Positions 54,358-61,772 of a stretch of 64,000 nt of DNA are shown in pieces; positions within the stretch are counted from its first letter, which is position 1, and every line of letters starts with the position of its first letter. The stretch comes from Granulicella sp. 5B5. GTDB taxonomy: Bacteria; Acidobacteriota; Terriglobia; Terriglobales; Acidobacteriaceae. The notes under the pieces were generated by a model. That model was not told where the DNA came from. It saw only the letters and a list, made by a program, of their open reading frames with translations, and made no database searches. The DNA is taken from positions 2,790,001-2,854,000 of the forward strand of contig NZ_CP046444.1 of the NCBI RefSeq assembly GCF_014083945.1, in the 5' to 3' direction. Both the position numbers and the translations under genes were made by a program.

Positions 54358-55371
54358 TTAGCGGTCGGCAAGTGCAACTTCGATATCTGAGTTGACGTCG
54401 GCGCGGGCGAACTCGGCTGCTACGCGAATACCGTTCATGATGGCGCGCTCGTTGGATGAGCCGTGGCCGACGATGCAGGCGCCGCGCACACCCAGTAGCG
54501 GCGCACCACCGTATTCGGAGTAGTCGATGCGCTTCTTGAAGGCATCGAAGGCCTTGCGGCTGAGGAGCGCGCCGACCTGCGAAGTTACTGTCGACTTGAG
54601 GCTCTCGCGAAGGGAAGAGGTGACGAGCTTGGCGATGCCTTCGCTCGTCTTGAGCGCAACGTTGCCGATGAAGCCGTCACAGACGACGACGTCGGCGCGG
54701 CCGTTGTAGAGGTCGCGCCCTTCGACGTTGCCCATGAAGTTGAGTTTGAGGTCGCGGAGCAGGGGCAGGGTGTCGCGGGTCTGTGAGTTGCCTTTGGTCT
54801 CTTCTTCGCCGATGGAGAGCAAACCGACGCGTGGAGCGGGAACGTGCAACACGCTGTGGGCATAACGTTCGCCCATAATCGCGAATTGAACGAGATTTTC
54901 GGGGTCGCAGTCGACGTTGGCACCGACGTCGAGGAGTACGCAGGGGCGGCCGGTGGTGGTGGGCAGGACGGCTGCCAATGCGGGCCGGTCGACACCGGAG
55001 AGGGAGCCGAGAACCATCTTGGCGGTGGCCATGGCGGCACCGGTATTGCCGGCGGTAACAAAGCCACCGGCACGGCCTTCACGCACCATCCTGAGGCCGA
55101 CACGCATGGAGGAGTCGCGCTTGGAGCGGACGGCCTGGGCAGCCTTGTCTTCCATGCTGATCCACTCGCTGGCCTGGACGAGGAAGATAGGCAGTTTGCG
55201 ACCGCCCGAGTGCATACGCAGACCCTCGCGGAGCTTCGGGCGCAACAAATCCTCCGGTCCAACGAGGTGGACACGGACGTCAAGGTGTCGGGCAGCGAGT
55301 ATGGCGCCGCGGATCTCCGGATCGGGAGCCTTATCGGACCCCATTGCGTCAAGGACGATGTCGATCGGCAT
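54358..55371 (-). CDS. plsX: Phosphate acyltransferase PlsX
   Basis: A 337-residue PlsX, which makes acyl-phosphate from acyl-ACP to start phospholipid synthesis. '[20 protein letters not shown]' opens the protein; '[20 protein letters not shown]' and '[20 protein letters not shown]' are the conserved core; '[17 protein letters not shown]' and '[20 protein letters not shown]' + '[12 protein letters not shown]' complete it. It follows rpmF by 70 bases, the widely conserved yceD-rpmF-plsX order linking ribosome and membrane synthesis. Confidence 0.95.
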   Translation of the reverse strand: MPIDIVLDAMGSDKAPDPEIRGAILAARHLDVRVHLVGPEDLLRPKLREGLRMHSGGRKLPIFLVQASEWISMEDKAAQAVRSKRDSSMRVGLRMVREGRAGGFVTAGNTGAAMATAKMVLGSLSGVDRPALAAVLPTTTGRPCVLLDVGANVDCDPENLVQFAIMGERYAHSVLHVPAPRVGLLSIGEEETKGNSQTRDTLPLLRDLKLNFMGNVEGRDLYNGRADVVVCDGFIGNVALKTSEGIAKLVTSSLRESLKSTVTSQVGALLSRKAFDAFKKRIDYSEYGGAPLLGVRGACIVGHGSSNERAIMNGIRVAAEFARADVNSDIEVALADR

Positions 55372-55441
55372 CAGCGCTTCGCCATAGCTGGTTGGACTTC
55401 GCTAGGAATCTGCAGGGCTCAGGTTGGGCAGTGCTGGAGAG

Positions 55442-55627
55442 CTACGCGGCGTTCTTGGCGGCTACAGTGGCGCGGCCTTTGTACTCACCGCAGGCCTTGC
55501 AGGCGCGGTGGGGCAGCTTCTTCTCGCCACAGTTGGCACAGTTAGAGACGCCTGCTGGCGTGAGGAAGTCGTGGCTGCGGCGCTTTGCGGTGCGCTGCTT
55601 GGAGTGGCGCCGTTTCGGATTAGGCAT
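55442..55627 (-). CDS. rpmF: 50S ribosomal protein L32
   Basis: A 61-residue L32: 'MPNPKRRHSKQRTAKRRSHD' followed by the zinc-ribbon pairs CxxC at Cys30/Cys33 and Cys43/Cys46 ('CANCGEKKLPHRACKACGEY'). The four cysteines are intact, so this is the zinc-containing form. It lies between DUF177 and plsX as in most bacteria. Confidence 0.96.
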   Translation of the reverse strand: MPNPKRRHSKQRTAKRRSHDFLTPAGVSNCANCGEKKLPHRACKACGEYKGRATVAAKNAA

Positions 55628-55706
55628 GGTAAAACCCTCGTATCTTACAAAGTGTGGCCGCGAGAAGCGGTGTCATCGCAGGGCCGAATCTTGGTATTGC
55701 GTCTGT

Positions 55707-56258
55707 TTAGGCCTTACCGCCGACGTCGATACCGGCGAGTGCAGCTAACCGGGGATCCATCGGCTTCTCCGCGCACTCGCAGGTAGCGAGGTTGCGATTG
55801 ATGCCGCAGTGCGGACAGAGACCTTTGCAGTCGGGTTGGCAGAGCATGCGCCCGGGCAGGGTCAACAGTACCTGCTCGCGAACGGCGTCCTCCAGCAACA
55901 AACCGCTAGATCCATAATACCCGATTTCGGTCTCATCTTCCGAGATTGCTCGTTCGCCAGCCTCATCATCGACCCCGGAGGGGCGGAAGATCAGGTCCAT
56001 ATCGGTGTCGAGGGGCTGGGTGACGGGGTCCAGGCAGCGGGCGCAGAGCTGCTGGAAGCGGCTGTGGAGGTGGGCGCGGAGGCGGATGTCCTCGACGATC
56101 TCCTTCGGGCCGCGGTGTTCGAGGATGAGTTCGGCCTTGCCGACGACCTTGAGGGGCCTGGTCTGGCGGATGTCCGGGGCGTAGTCGATGATGCCTTCGG
56201 GGATGGATTCGTCTAGCGGGAGGGGCTCGTCGACGAGTTGCGAAGGTGTGATGAGCAT
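55707..56258 (-). CDS. DUF177 (YceD-like) protein
   Basis: A 183-residue YceD/DUF177 protein. 'GKAELILEHRGPKEIVEDIR' 'LRAHLHSRFQQLCARCLDPV' has the CxxC of the family, 'QVLLTLPGRMLCQPDCKGLC' + 'PHCGINRNLATCEC' the C-terminal cysteine cluster, and 'PMDPRLAALAGI' the conserved end. YceD homologues are implicated in 23S rRNA accumulation. Head of the DUF177-rpmF-plsX transcript. Confidence 0.9.
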   Translation of the reverse strand: MLITPSQLVDEPLPLDESIPEGIIDYAPDIRQTRPLKVVGKAELILEHRGPKEIVEDIRLRAHLHSRFQQLCARCLDPVTQPLDTDMDLIFRPSGVDDEAGERAISEDETEIGYYGSSGLLLEDAVREQVLLTLPGRMLCQPDCKGLCPHCGINRNLATCECAEKPMDPRLAALAGIDVGGKA

Positions 56259-56358
56259 GATTTCACCCTAGGACTTGCAGAGGTACGCGTCAATCAAGGC
56301 TGTGGAGAAACGGGAATCCACGCGGTGACACAGACCACCGCGTGGGGCCGGAGCCAAA

Positions 56359-56673
56359 CTACTCCTTGACGGACTTGACGGTGATGGTGTCCTCGGCGAG
56401 GGAGCCGTCGAGCACCACGACCTTACCGGCAAAGGCGATGACGGTCTTGGGGTTGGAGATCTTGTAGACCTTGGAGCCGACGATGAGGACCGGCGCTTCG
56501 CCACCATTAATGCACTTGCGGGCGCAGGCGGCGTGGTCGGGCATGGAGGCTTTGGCGGGGTCCTTGGCGCACATGGCGTCGGCGATGGTGCCCTTGAAGG
56601 TGTGAGTCTCGGCGAGGGCCGAGAGCGGAGCGATGCTGAGGGCGAGGATTGAGAGCGCGGCGAGTCGTTTCAC
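56359..56673 (-). CDS. Secreted hypothetical protein
   Basis: A 104-residue protein starting at GTG 56673, chosen because GGAGG lies 6 bases upstream and the signal peptide (VKRLAALSILALSIAPLSAL) begins there. The mature part is 'ETHTFKGTIADAMCAKDPAK' ... 'CARKCINGGEAPVLIVGSKV' ... 'VVVLDGSLAEDTITVKSVKE'. The two Cys motifs (ADAMC, CARKC) followed by a small beta domain recur in many secreted acidobacterial proteins (SGI-D-xxC...H...C..C pattern); a role is not known. Confidence 0.75.
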   Translation of the reverse strand: MKRLAALSILALSIAPLSALAETHTFKGTIADAMCAKDPAKASMPDHAACARKCINGGEAPVLIVGSKVYKISNPKTVIAFAGKVVVLDGSLAEDTITVKSVKE

Positions 56674-56791
56674 GGGAGCCTCCAAGGATGTGTCGCGGTA
56701 CGTGACAAGCATACTCTGGTGCGAACCCGGTGTCATTATGCAGAGTTGGGAGCGGTGATCTGATACGCTTCCGGGACGGGAGGCATGAGCG

Positions 56792-57103
56792 ATGGCCGAG
56801 GAGCTGGTGATTGAAAAGTATGTAATCCGGCTGCTGGTACGGGGGGTGATGTACCTGGTGCTGCTGGTGATTGCCGCGTATCCGGTGGACTGGGTGGTGT
56901 GGCGGGCGCGGGTGGCGGCCGGTGACGGCATGGGGCAGGTGCAGGTGAGCGAGATGACCGCGGCGGAGATGAAGGGCGGCAAGGAGACCTACTACTTCAA
57001 TGGGACGTCGATGGTGGACTGTAGCGAGAGTCTGTATCCGCAGGCTGGAGCTGGAGCCTGCTGGTGGGTGAAACGGCATCCGATTGTGACGACGAAGTAT
57101 TAG
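56792..57103 (+). CDS. Hypothetical membrane protein
   Basis: A 103-residue protein with one membrane segment ('VMYLVLLVIAAYPVDWVVWR') followed by a polar domain that ends 'GAGACWWVKRHPIVTTKY'. No family recognised. It is divergent from the secreted protein gene (118 bases between starts). Its stop directly abuts repeat D3. Confidence 0.6.
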   Translation: MAEELVIEKYVIRLLVRGVMYLVLLVIAAYPVDWVVWRARVAAGDGMGQVQVSEMTAAEMKGGKETYYFNGTSMVDCSESLYPQAGAGACWWVKRHPIVTTKY

Positions 57104-57106
57104 CCG

Positions 57107-57336
57107 AGGGATACCCCCTCCCCCTCCCCTATGTAGCGGGGGTATCCAGCAGAATCAGCGACTTACGGGGTGATCCAGGGGGTAAGTGGCTGATTCTGTA
57201 TATGGTTATGGGTATGATCTGGTAAATAAAGGGGATAGGGCGATGAGGCAGGGAGTAGGGAGTGGGGAATAGGGAGTAGGAGAGAATTCCGGCTCTGGCC
57301 GGACTGAGACTCTTCCTATGTTAAGTATAGAAGGTT
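57107..57336 (-). repeat. Family D repeat, copy D3 (inverted relative to D2)
   Basis: Reverse complement of D2 (50695-50921) over about 230 bases, including the hairpin 'aatcagcgacttac ... gtaagtggctgatt', the 'cagggagtagggagtgggga' microrepeats and 'cctatgttaagtatagaagg'. D2 and D3 face each other across 6.2 kb of housekeeping genes. The gene-poor stretch 57104-57833 holds D3, a degenerate small ORF and a family B hairpin. Confidence 0.88.
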
Positions 57337-57495
57337 GGGGTGGAGAATCATTCGCTATTTGGTGATGGCTAGGTGGTTTGTTTTGTCAGGGTTATGGGAT
57401 TTTGGGCGCGCGTGTGGCTTGACAGGGGTTCGGGCTGGGCAAGCTGGGGGCGAAACCGGGATGTCAGGCGTGCTTCGTGCCCGGCCGGCGATCTT

Positions 57496-57712
57496 CTTCA
57501 GGCTGCGGAGGGCGTCGTTGACCGAGTCGGAGTCGGGGAAGGTGTCCATGAGGTCGGGCGCGATGAGGACGACGTTGGTGCCTTCCTGCGCGGGGTCGTA
57601 GTATTTGCTGCTGGCGCAGCTTTTCCAGTTCAAGATCGAAGGTGATGTGTGAGTGGTCGTTGTCGAGATACAGGAAATGGGAGGTAATAGCTAGACGTGA
57701 TGAAGTGACGGC
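57496..57712 (-). pseudogene. Degenerate small ORF, possible antitoxin-like remnant
   Basis: On the minus strand one frame reads 'AITSHFLYLDNDHSHITFDL' 'ELEKLRQQQ' and the next frame continues 'KYYDPAQEGTNVVLIAPDLM' 'DTFPDSDSVNDALRSLKKIA'. The second part has the pattern of small proteins of the type 'GKYY..EGTNVVxLxPDxxxVFxDSxSVNxALRxL', found as short orphan or antitoxin-like proteins. No in-frame start joins the two parts, and the end runs into low-complexity sequence. Treated as a remnant. Confidence 0.4.
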
Positions 57713-57780
57713 TTCCTCGGGATTGATATCGCTTCAGACTGCTCGGCATGGGGCATCGTAAACCTTGACCACCCCTCTAT

Positions 57781-57820
57781 CCCACCCATCCGCAAAGAAC
57801 GCGTATGAATGGGTTGTGGG
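57781..57820. terminator. Family B hairpin downstream of DUF1828 gene
   Basis: 'cccacccat' ... 'atgaatgggttgtggg' forms an imperfect stem with centre 'ccgcaaagaacgcgt', 14 bases past the minus-strand DUF1828 stop. It shares its ends with the family B copies in waaA and glmS. Confidence 0.5.
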
Positions 57821-57833
57821 TAAGCAACTAACC

Positions 57834-58592
57834 CTATGCCGCTTCGCGATCAAAGTACTTGCGTCCATCTTCGATGAAGGCTCTCAAGCTCGCGAACTGT
57901 TTGTCAGAGGCGTTCGTGATGATGCTCTGATCCTTTTTCCGCAACGCTTCGAAGTCTTCGTGAACAATGACGCTTCGAAATGCAATATCTCTCCTTTGAA
58001 ATTCGAGACATGAAATAGCTGAAAGGCGCGCTTTAGAAGAATCACGCACGCCAAACAGGTACAGTGGTCTCTGTCCAAGTGGAAAAACCCAATCAGCTTC
58101 AAGTTCAGGGCGATCCGTCAGCGGAGCGTACTGCGGTTTGGGATCAAACCTAGCCAAATCCTTCGTAATGAACTCTCCCAGTTGCTCATAGAAAAGGTTA
58201 GAGATTACCTGCCGCTTCAGATATTGCAGAGAGCTTACTTTCGCTATCACTTGGCTGAGATGAAGCAGGCTTATTCCTAAATCTTCTGGGGAAGAATCGA
58301 CATAGATTTCGCCGCCTTCAAAGGTGACTTGGTTTTCACTGAGGATTCGCTCAAAAAGTCTCTGCTTATTTGATGTATCAATATCAAACGTATAAGAGAG
58401 TTTCATAAGCGTTAAACCTGAATCGGTGATTCGTATTCGATTTGGAGTGTTGGCTCGCGTGTCTAGAAACAAATCGATCATGTCGCCATCTTCATAAAAT
58501 ATGGGAGCGATGATTTGCGAAACACCTGGGAGGCGATCTCGGAAAGAGAGCCGTTGCCCAAGGCTTTGTCTGAGTGCATCTTGTGCGTTCAA
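57834..58592 (-). CDS. DUF1828 protein, second gene of an accessory pair
   Basis: A 252-residue protein whose first half matches DUF1828: 'ALRQSLGQRLSFRDRLPGVS' 'QIIAPIFYEDGDMIDLFLDT' 'RANTPNRIRITDSGLTLMKL' then 'ILSENQVTFEGGEIYVDSSP'. The second half ('RPLYLFGVRDSSKARLSAIS') resembles the DUF1829-type partner domain that often follows. No catalytic motif is evident. Codon use is AT-richer than the surrounding chromosome. Its ATG overlaps the stop of the upstream gene by 4 bases (ATGA), so the two are translationally coupled. DUF1828 proteins occur in accessory regions; a defence or toxin-antitoxin role is inferred. Confidence 0.8.
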   Translation of the reverse strand: MNAQDALRQSLGQRLSFRDRLPGVSQIIAPIFYEDGDMIDLFLDTRANTPNRIRITDSGLTLMKLSYTFDIDTSNKQRLFERILSENQVTFEGGEIYVDSSPEDLGISLLHLSQVIAKVSSLQYLKRQVISNLFYEQLGEFITKDLARFDPKPQYAPLTDRPELEADWVFPLGQRPLYLFGVRDSSKARLSAISCLEFQRRDIAFRSVIVHEDFEALRKKDQSIITNASDKQFASLRAFIEDGRKYFDREAA

Positions 58593-59092
58593 CTGTTGAA
58601 CTCCGTCATGTCGAATAGCGTCAGCCGCAAATCGTCCGAGAAGTATCTGGATTGATCATTCGCGTCAACTGCGACAGCGTTTAGGAAATACCGAATAGCT
58701 TCCTTAATGCTGGCAAATTCGGTTGTAATTTCAGCGTGACATTCTGCTCTTTGTCCAGCATCTATGGCTTCAGCCGTGGCGATATGGATATGAGGATGAT
58801 AGTGCGGGTGTAATGGATTTATCGCCCGGTTGAAGTCACCGTGAGGCCCATTGCAACGAATCAGGATCACGCTGTCTGTACCATCGTCCGGTTCGTATTC
58901 CAAGCCTACAGAGAAATTTTCTGGAAACCGAACGTGCTGCCGAGCAAATGCTCGAAATCGGACATCGCCGTCTTTTGACACCAACCTGAAATCCTTCCGT
59001 CGATGAAGATCCTCTGTACGCCAGTTTTTGGACGGTGGATCAGAAATCTGCTTGGGCAGGTTGAGCAACCGCTGAATCTCCGTGTCGGTCAT
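58589..59092 (-). CDS. Accessory protein paired with DUF1828 (DUF6978-like)
   Basis: A 167-residue protein starting at ATG 59092 (MTDTEIQRLLNLPKQISDPP). 'RFRAFARQHVRFPENFSVGL' 'EYEPDDGTDSVILIRCNGPH' and 'INPLHPHYHPHIHIATAEAI' are striking: the GPH...HPHYHPHIH stretch is a histidine cluster that could bind metal. The pattern fits the family I know as DUF6978. AT-richer than neighbours and coupled by ATGA overlap to the DUF1828 gene. It begins 54 bases after a stray glmS 3' end. Function unknown. Confidence 0.72.
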   Translation of the reverse strand: MTDTEIQRLLNLPKQISDPPSKNWRTEDLHRRKDFRLVSKDGDVRFRAFARQHVRFPENFSVGLEYEPDDGTDSVILIRCNGPHGDFNRAINPLHPHYHPHIHIATAEAIDAGQRAECHAEITTEFASIKEAIRYFLNAVAVDANDQSRYFSDDLRLTLFDMTEFNS

Positions 59093-59146
59093 GTTATAGA
59101 AGTTGATCACAGGATAGGACTTTGTCAATATGCAACTTGACACTTG

Positions 59147-59247
59147 CTACTCTACCGTCACGCTCTTTGCAAGATTCCTCGGCTGGTTGGCGTCGCAGCT
59201 TCGGCAGACGGCGATGTGGTGGGCAGGTATTGGAGGAAGATGATTTA
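59147..59247 (-). pseudogene. glmS 3'-end fragment
   Basis: On the minus strand this reads '[20 protein letters not shown]' 'TVE' and a stop. It matches the C-terminus of GlmS ('[20 protein letters not shown]' 'TVE' in the intact gene at 47513-47580): 19 of 23 residues agree, but most codons differ at the third base, so it is a diverged copy and not a recent duplicate. Farther upstream 'IPL' and 'HLP' still hint at '[10 protein letters not shown]', with frame loss. It stands 54 bases before the start of the accessory pair on the same strand. Confidence 0.85.
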
Positions 59248-59584
59248 GTGGAATTTCGTGGATAGGCGGGGGAAGGGAGTGGGCGCGGCCTTCGTGGCTG
59301 GAAGAGCTTTGGAAGTATGGGTGATGTCAGCACCTTCGGGGTTCTTCGACTCCCCCTTCGGCAGGCTCAGGGTACGCTCAGAATGACGAGCTCAGGTAGG
59401 CTGCGGTTCGTATGGTGGCGGTGTTGAGAAAGACAATTCAGTCTCTGCGGTTGCGCCTTCGCTCCGGCCTGCGGCAGAGCGGAAGCATGCTGGGCGTAGG
59501 GTGGTGATGGCGTGGCTGAAGTCCATTCGACTACGCTCAGGACGTCCTTCCGGGTGACGTCTGGTTTGGGCGCGACGCCCATCG

Positions 59585-59640
59585 ACCTCCGGGGCTAAAA
59601 CCCTGAAGATCAGGCATAGCACTCAGGGCCTGAAGGCCCC
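59585..59640. repeat. REP-like hairpins
   Basis: 'ccggggctaaaaccctgaag' and 'cagggcctgaaggcccctg' are diverged relatives of the family C twin hairpins. Nearby (59340-59400 and 59515-59560) are further repeat-like units such as 'cttcggcaggctcagggtac' and 'ttcgactacgctcaggacgt'. The 59248-59769 stretch holds no gene. Confidence 0.5.
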
Positions 59641-59673
59641 TGCTCCCCCCAAAAAATAGCGGGCGGACGAAAC

Positions 59674-59717
59674 CTGCCCCACTCATGCGCGCTAAGAACG
59701 CGCATGAGTGAGGGTAC
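59674..59717. terminator. Family B hairpin downstream of the aerolysin-like gene
   Basis: 'actcatgcgcg' (59681-59691), loop ctaagaa, 'cgcgcatgagt' (59699-59709): a perfect 11-bp stem with family B ends (tgcccc ... gaggg). It lies about 55 bases past the minus-strand aerolysin-like stop and probably acts as terminator. Confidence 0.6.
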
Positions 59718-59769
59718 CCAGATGTCAACGGTGGGCCACCCGTCTTTGCGCCGGGTGCCAGGGAGGAGG

Positions 59770-60648
59770 TCAGGCTGCGATGAGTTTTTCGGCGTCGGCG
59801 GCGACACCGGCGAAGCTCTTGGCGAGGGTGCCGTCCGGGTTGAGGAGGATGACCTGCGAGTTGGCGTAGAAGCCGATCTCGATGTCCTCAGTGAACCGGA
59901 TGGAGTTGGGGATGCCGGCGGCGTTCATCACGGAGGGGAGATCGAGGCCCCAAAAGTGATGGTCCTTGAAGGTGGGGTTGTAGTTGATGGCCGTGCTGCC
60001 GGTGAGGTACGCCTCGTAGACGATGCGGATCTGCATGGTGCCGCGGCTGGCGGTGAGCTCGGCCTTGACGGATTCGCCGGGCTGGAGCTCGACGGAGATG
60101 CCCTGCGAGCTGCCGAGGGTGACGTTCTGCGACTGCGAACCGCCCTGTCCCCAGGCGTAGCTGTAGGACATGGAGGTGGAACCGCCGCCGCCGCTGCCGA
60201 GGAAGCTGATGCCGTAGCTGATGGTCTGGTTGACGTCGATGGTGTTGGTCTGGGACCAGTTGGTCTCGGTGGTGTTGGAGACCTGCTGGGTGACCTCAGC
60301 GGTGAACGTGCCGGGGATCTTGCTGGTGTTTTTGAAGGACTGGGTGGCCACGATGGTGGGGTTCGACGAGATGCCGGTGATTGTGGCACTGGCTGGGCGA
60401 AGGTTGGTGAGGACCTGTGGCCAGCCGTAGGTCTTGTAGAGGTCGTTCCAGGGGGTGGGGCTGTGCAGATAGGCGTCGTTGGGATTTTTGCCGAAGTACT
60501 TGCCGACGGCGTCCTTGAGCTGCTGGTCGCTCAGCTTGAAGGAGTTTCTCTCGTTGTCGGTGATGATGTGCGAGGTGCTGCCGGTGACGGAGACCGATGA
60601 GGTGTCCTTGGTAAGACCGGCGACGATGCTGACGGTGAGACCTGCCAT
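59770..60648 (-). CDS. Aerolysin / ETX-MTX2-like beta-pore-forming protein
   Basis: A 292-residue protein with no signal peptide. Residues ~25-85 form a small N-terminal part ('DQQLKDAVGKYFGKNPND'). From ~95 it has the alternating Ser/Thr strands of aerolysin-fold pore formers: 'QSFKNTSKIPGTFTAEVTQQ', 'VSNTTETNWSQTNTIDVNQT', a glycine-rich putative insertion hairpin 'ISFLGSGGGGSTSMSYSYAW', then 'LGSSQGISVELQPGESVKAE' with the family's 'xPGxSVxxxL' turn. No transposon, secretion or immunity gene is adjacent. Oligomerising pore formation is inferred from fold pattern only. A 7-bp inverted repeat (60798-60813) lies upstream. Confidence 0.75.
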   Translation of the reverse strand: MAGLTVSIVAGLTKDTSSVSVTGSTSHIITDNERNSFKLSDQQLKDAVGKYFGKNPNDAYLHSPTPWNDLYKTYGWPQVLTNLRPASATITGISSNPTIVATQSFKNTSKIPGTFTAEVTQQVSNTTETNWSQTNTIDVNQTISYGISFLGSGGGGSTSMSYSYAWGQGGSQSQNVTLGSSQGISVELQPGESVKAELTASRGTMQIRIVYEAYLTGSTAINYNPTFKDHHFWGLDLPSVMNAAGIPNSIRFTEDIEIGFYANSQVILLNPDGTLAKSFAGVAADAEKLIAA

Positions 60649-60797
60649 TTTAATTCTCCTTAGTCATGAAACTCGACGATTTCGCTAGAGGAGCGATGGG
60701 GGAACGGTAAGGGGTGTGCCGTGACACGTCAAAGTACGATTGGCACGGGCGGTCGCGCGGCGAAAGTAACTTTTCATGGAATCCCGTAAACATATGA

Positions 60798-60813
60798 CGT
60801 AAATAGATTTACG
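60798..60813. promoter_or_regulatory. Inverted repeat upstream of the aerolysin-like gene
   Basis: cgtaaat-ag-atttacg is a perfect 7-bp dyad, AT-rich in a GC-rich genome, about 150 bases before the minus-strand start codon of the pore-forming protein. It may be an operator for that gene or for the convergent end of the thiE-like gene region. Confidence 0.4.
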
Positions 60814-60860
60814 GCTACCGCTGATTCCCGAAATGGGAACGGGCTGGGAGGCTGCCGAAC

Positions 60861-61451
60861 TCAGGCGAAGAGGCGTATGGCGGCGATGCCGGCGGCCCCA
60901 GCTTCGAGGCAGGCGTGGGTGTTGCGCTCGGTGATGCCACCGAGGGCGAGGACTGGGGTGCCTTGCGCGGCGCGGACGGCGGCTTCGAGAGCCTGGAGGC
61001 CGATGCCGGGTTGGATGAGCTCGCCTGCGATGCGCTTTTCGAAGATGGGGCCGAAGAGGATGAGGTCGGCGGCGAGGGTATGGGCTCGGTGGACGTCGGC
61101 GAGGGTGTGGCAGGAGAGGGAAGTACAGGGAGTGGGGAGTAGGGAGTAGGGAGTAGGAAGGGCGCGATAAAGGGTGCGGATTTGAGCGGGGGTGAGCTCG
61201 TTGGGGGATGAGGTGAGGTGGACTCCGTGGGCGGCGGTGGCGAGGGCGACGTCGGCGCGGGTGTTGATGAGGAGCTTTGTGGGCGCGCTGGGGACTGCGG
61301 CGATGTCGGCGAGGATGCGGCGGGCGAGGGATGCGAGCTGGCCCGCAGGGAGGTGTTTGGCGCGGAGCTGGATGTAGTCGATGCCGGTTGCGGCGAGGCG
61401 CTGTGTCTGGGCGGGAGTGCAGGTGTCGTCGACGATGGCGTAGCGAAGCAT
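60861..61451 (-). CDS. Thiamine phosphate synthase-like / TenI family protein
   Basis: A 196-residue TIM-barrel protein. 'GIDYIQLRAKHLPAGQLASL', 'KLLINTRADVALATAAHGVH', 'LILFGPIFEKR' and 'VLALGGITERNTHACLEAGA' 'AGIAAIRLF' are ThiE/TenI blocks. The ThiE pattern HLGQxD is replaced by 'HLTSSPNE', which favours TenI-type or a divergent synthase. Between 'TLYRA' and 'SLSCHT' (about residues 95-110) lies an extra 'LPTPYSLLPTPCT' segment encoded by the microrepeat 'ggagtagggagtaggg', also seen in repeats D2 and D3. ATG 61451 starts the conserved first strand. Confidence 0.82.
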   Translation of the reverse strand: MLRYAIVDDTCTPAQTQRLAATGIDYIQLRAKHLPAGQLASLARRILADIAAVPSAPTKLLINTRADVALATAAHGVHLTSSPNELTPAQIRTLYRALPTPYSLLPTPCTSLSCHTLADVHRAHTLAADLILFGPIFEKRIAGELIQPGIGLQALEAAVRAAQGTPVLALGGITERNTHACLEAGAAGIAAIRLFA

Positions 61452-61504
61452 TTGGAGGCAGACAGTAGAGAGTAGACAGTAGACAGTAGAGAAAAGCAAA
61501 GGCA

Positions 61505-61550
61505 AAGGCCTCCCGCGGAGGACGCTACGTTAGCCAAGTTTCGCCACGGT
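61505..61550 (-). repeat. Family G repeat, inverted copy
   Basis: The complement reads 'cgtggcgaaacttggcta' then 'ccgcgggaggc', matching 12650-12695. It lies at the 5' side of the TenI/ThiE gene, in the 321-base stretch between that gene and sthA (61452-61772), which otherwise shows microrepeats (gacagtagagagtagac) and no gene. Confidence 0.6.
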
Positions 61551-61772
61551 GTATGTGGTGATGAGGTTGGAGGTTGCGGGAGTGTGAAGAGATGGGTTTG
61601 GAGCCAATGTGAGGGTAGGGGCGATTGACGAAAGAGGGCTATGATAGGTAGCGGTACCTTTTGTCGTTGGACGATTTTGATGGTTTGAATCGATGTGCAG
61701 CGTGTCCGCTGAGAAGCGGGCCGATGCAGTGCGGCGAAGGGGAGAGATTCTGGAGATGCAGCTAGAGATTCT

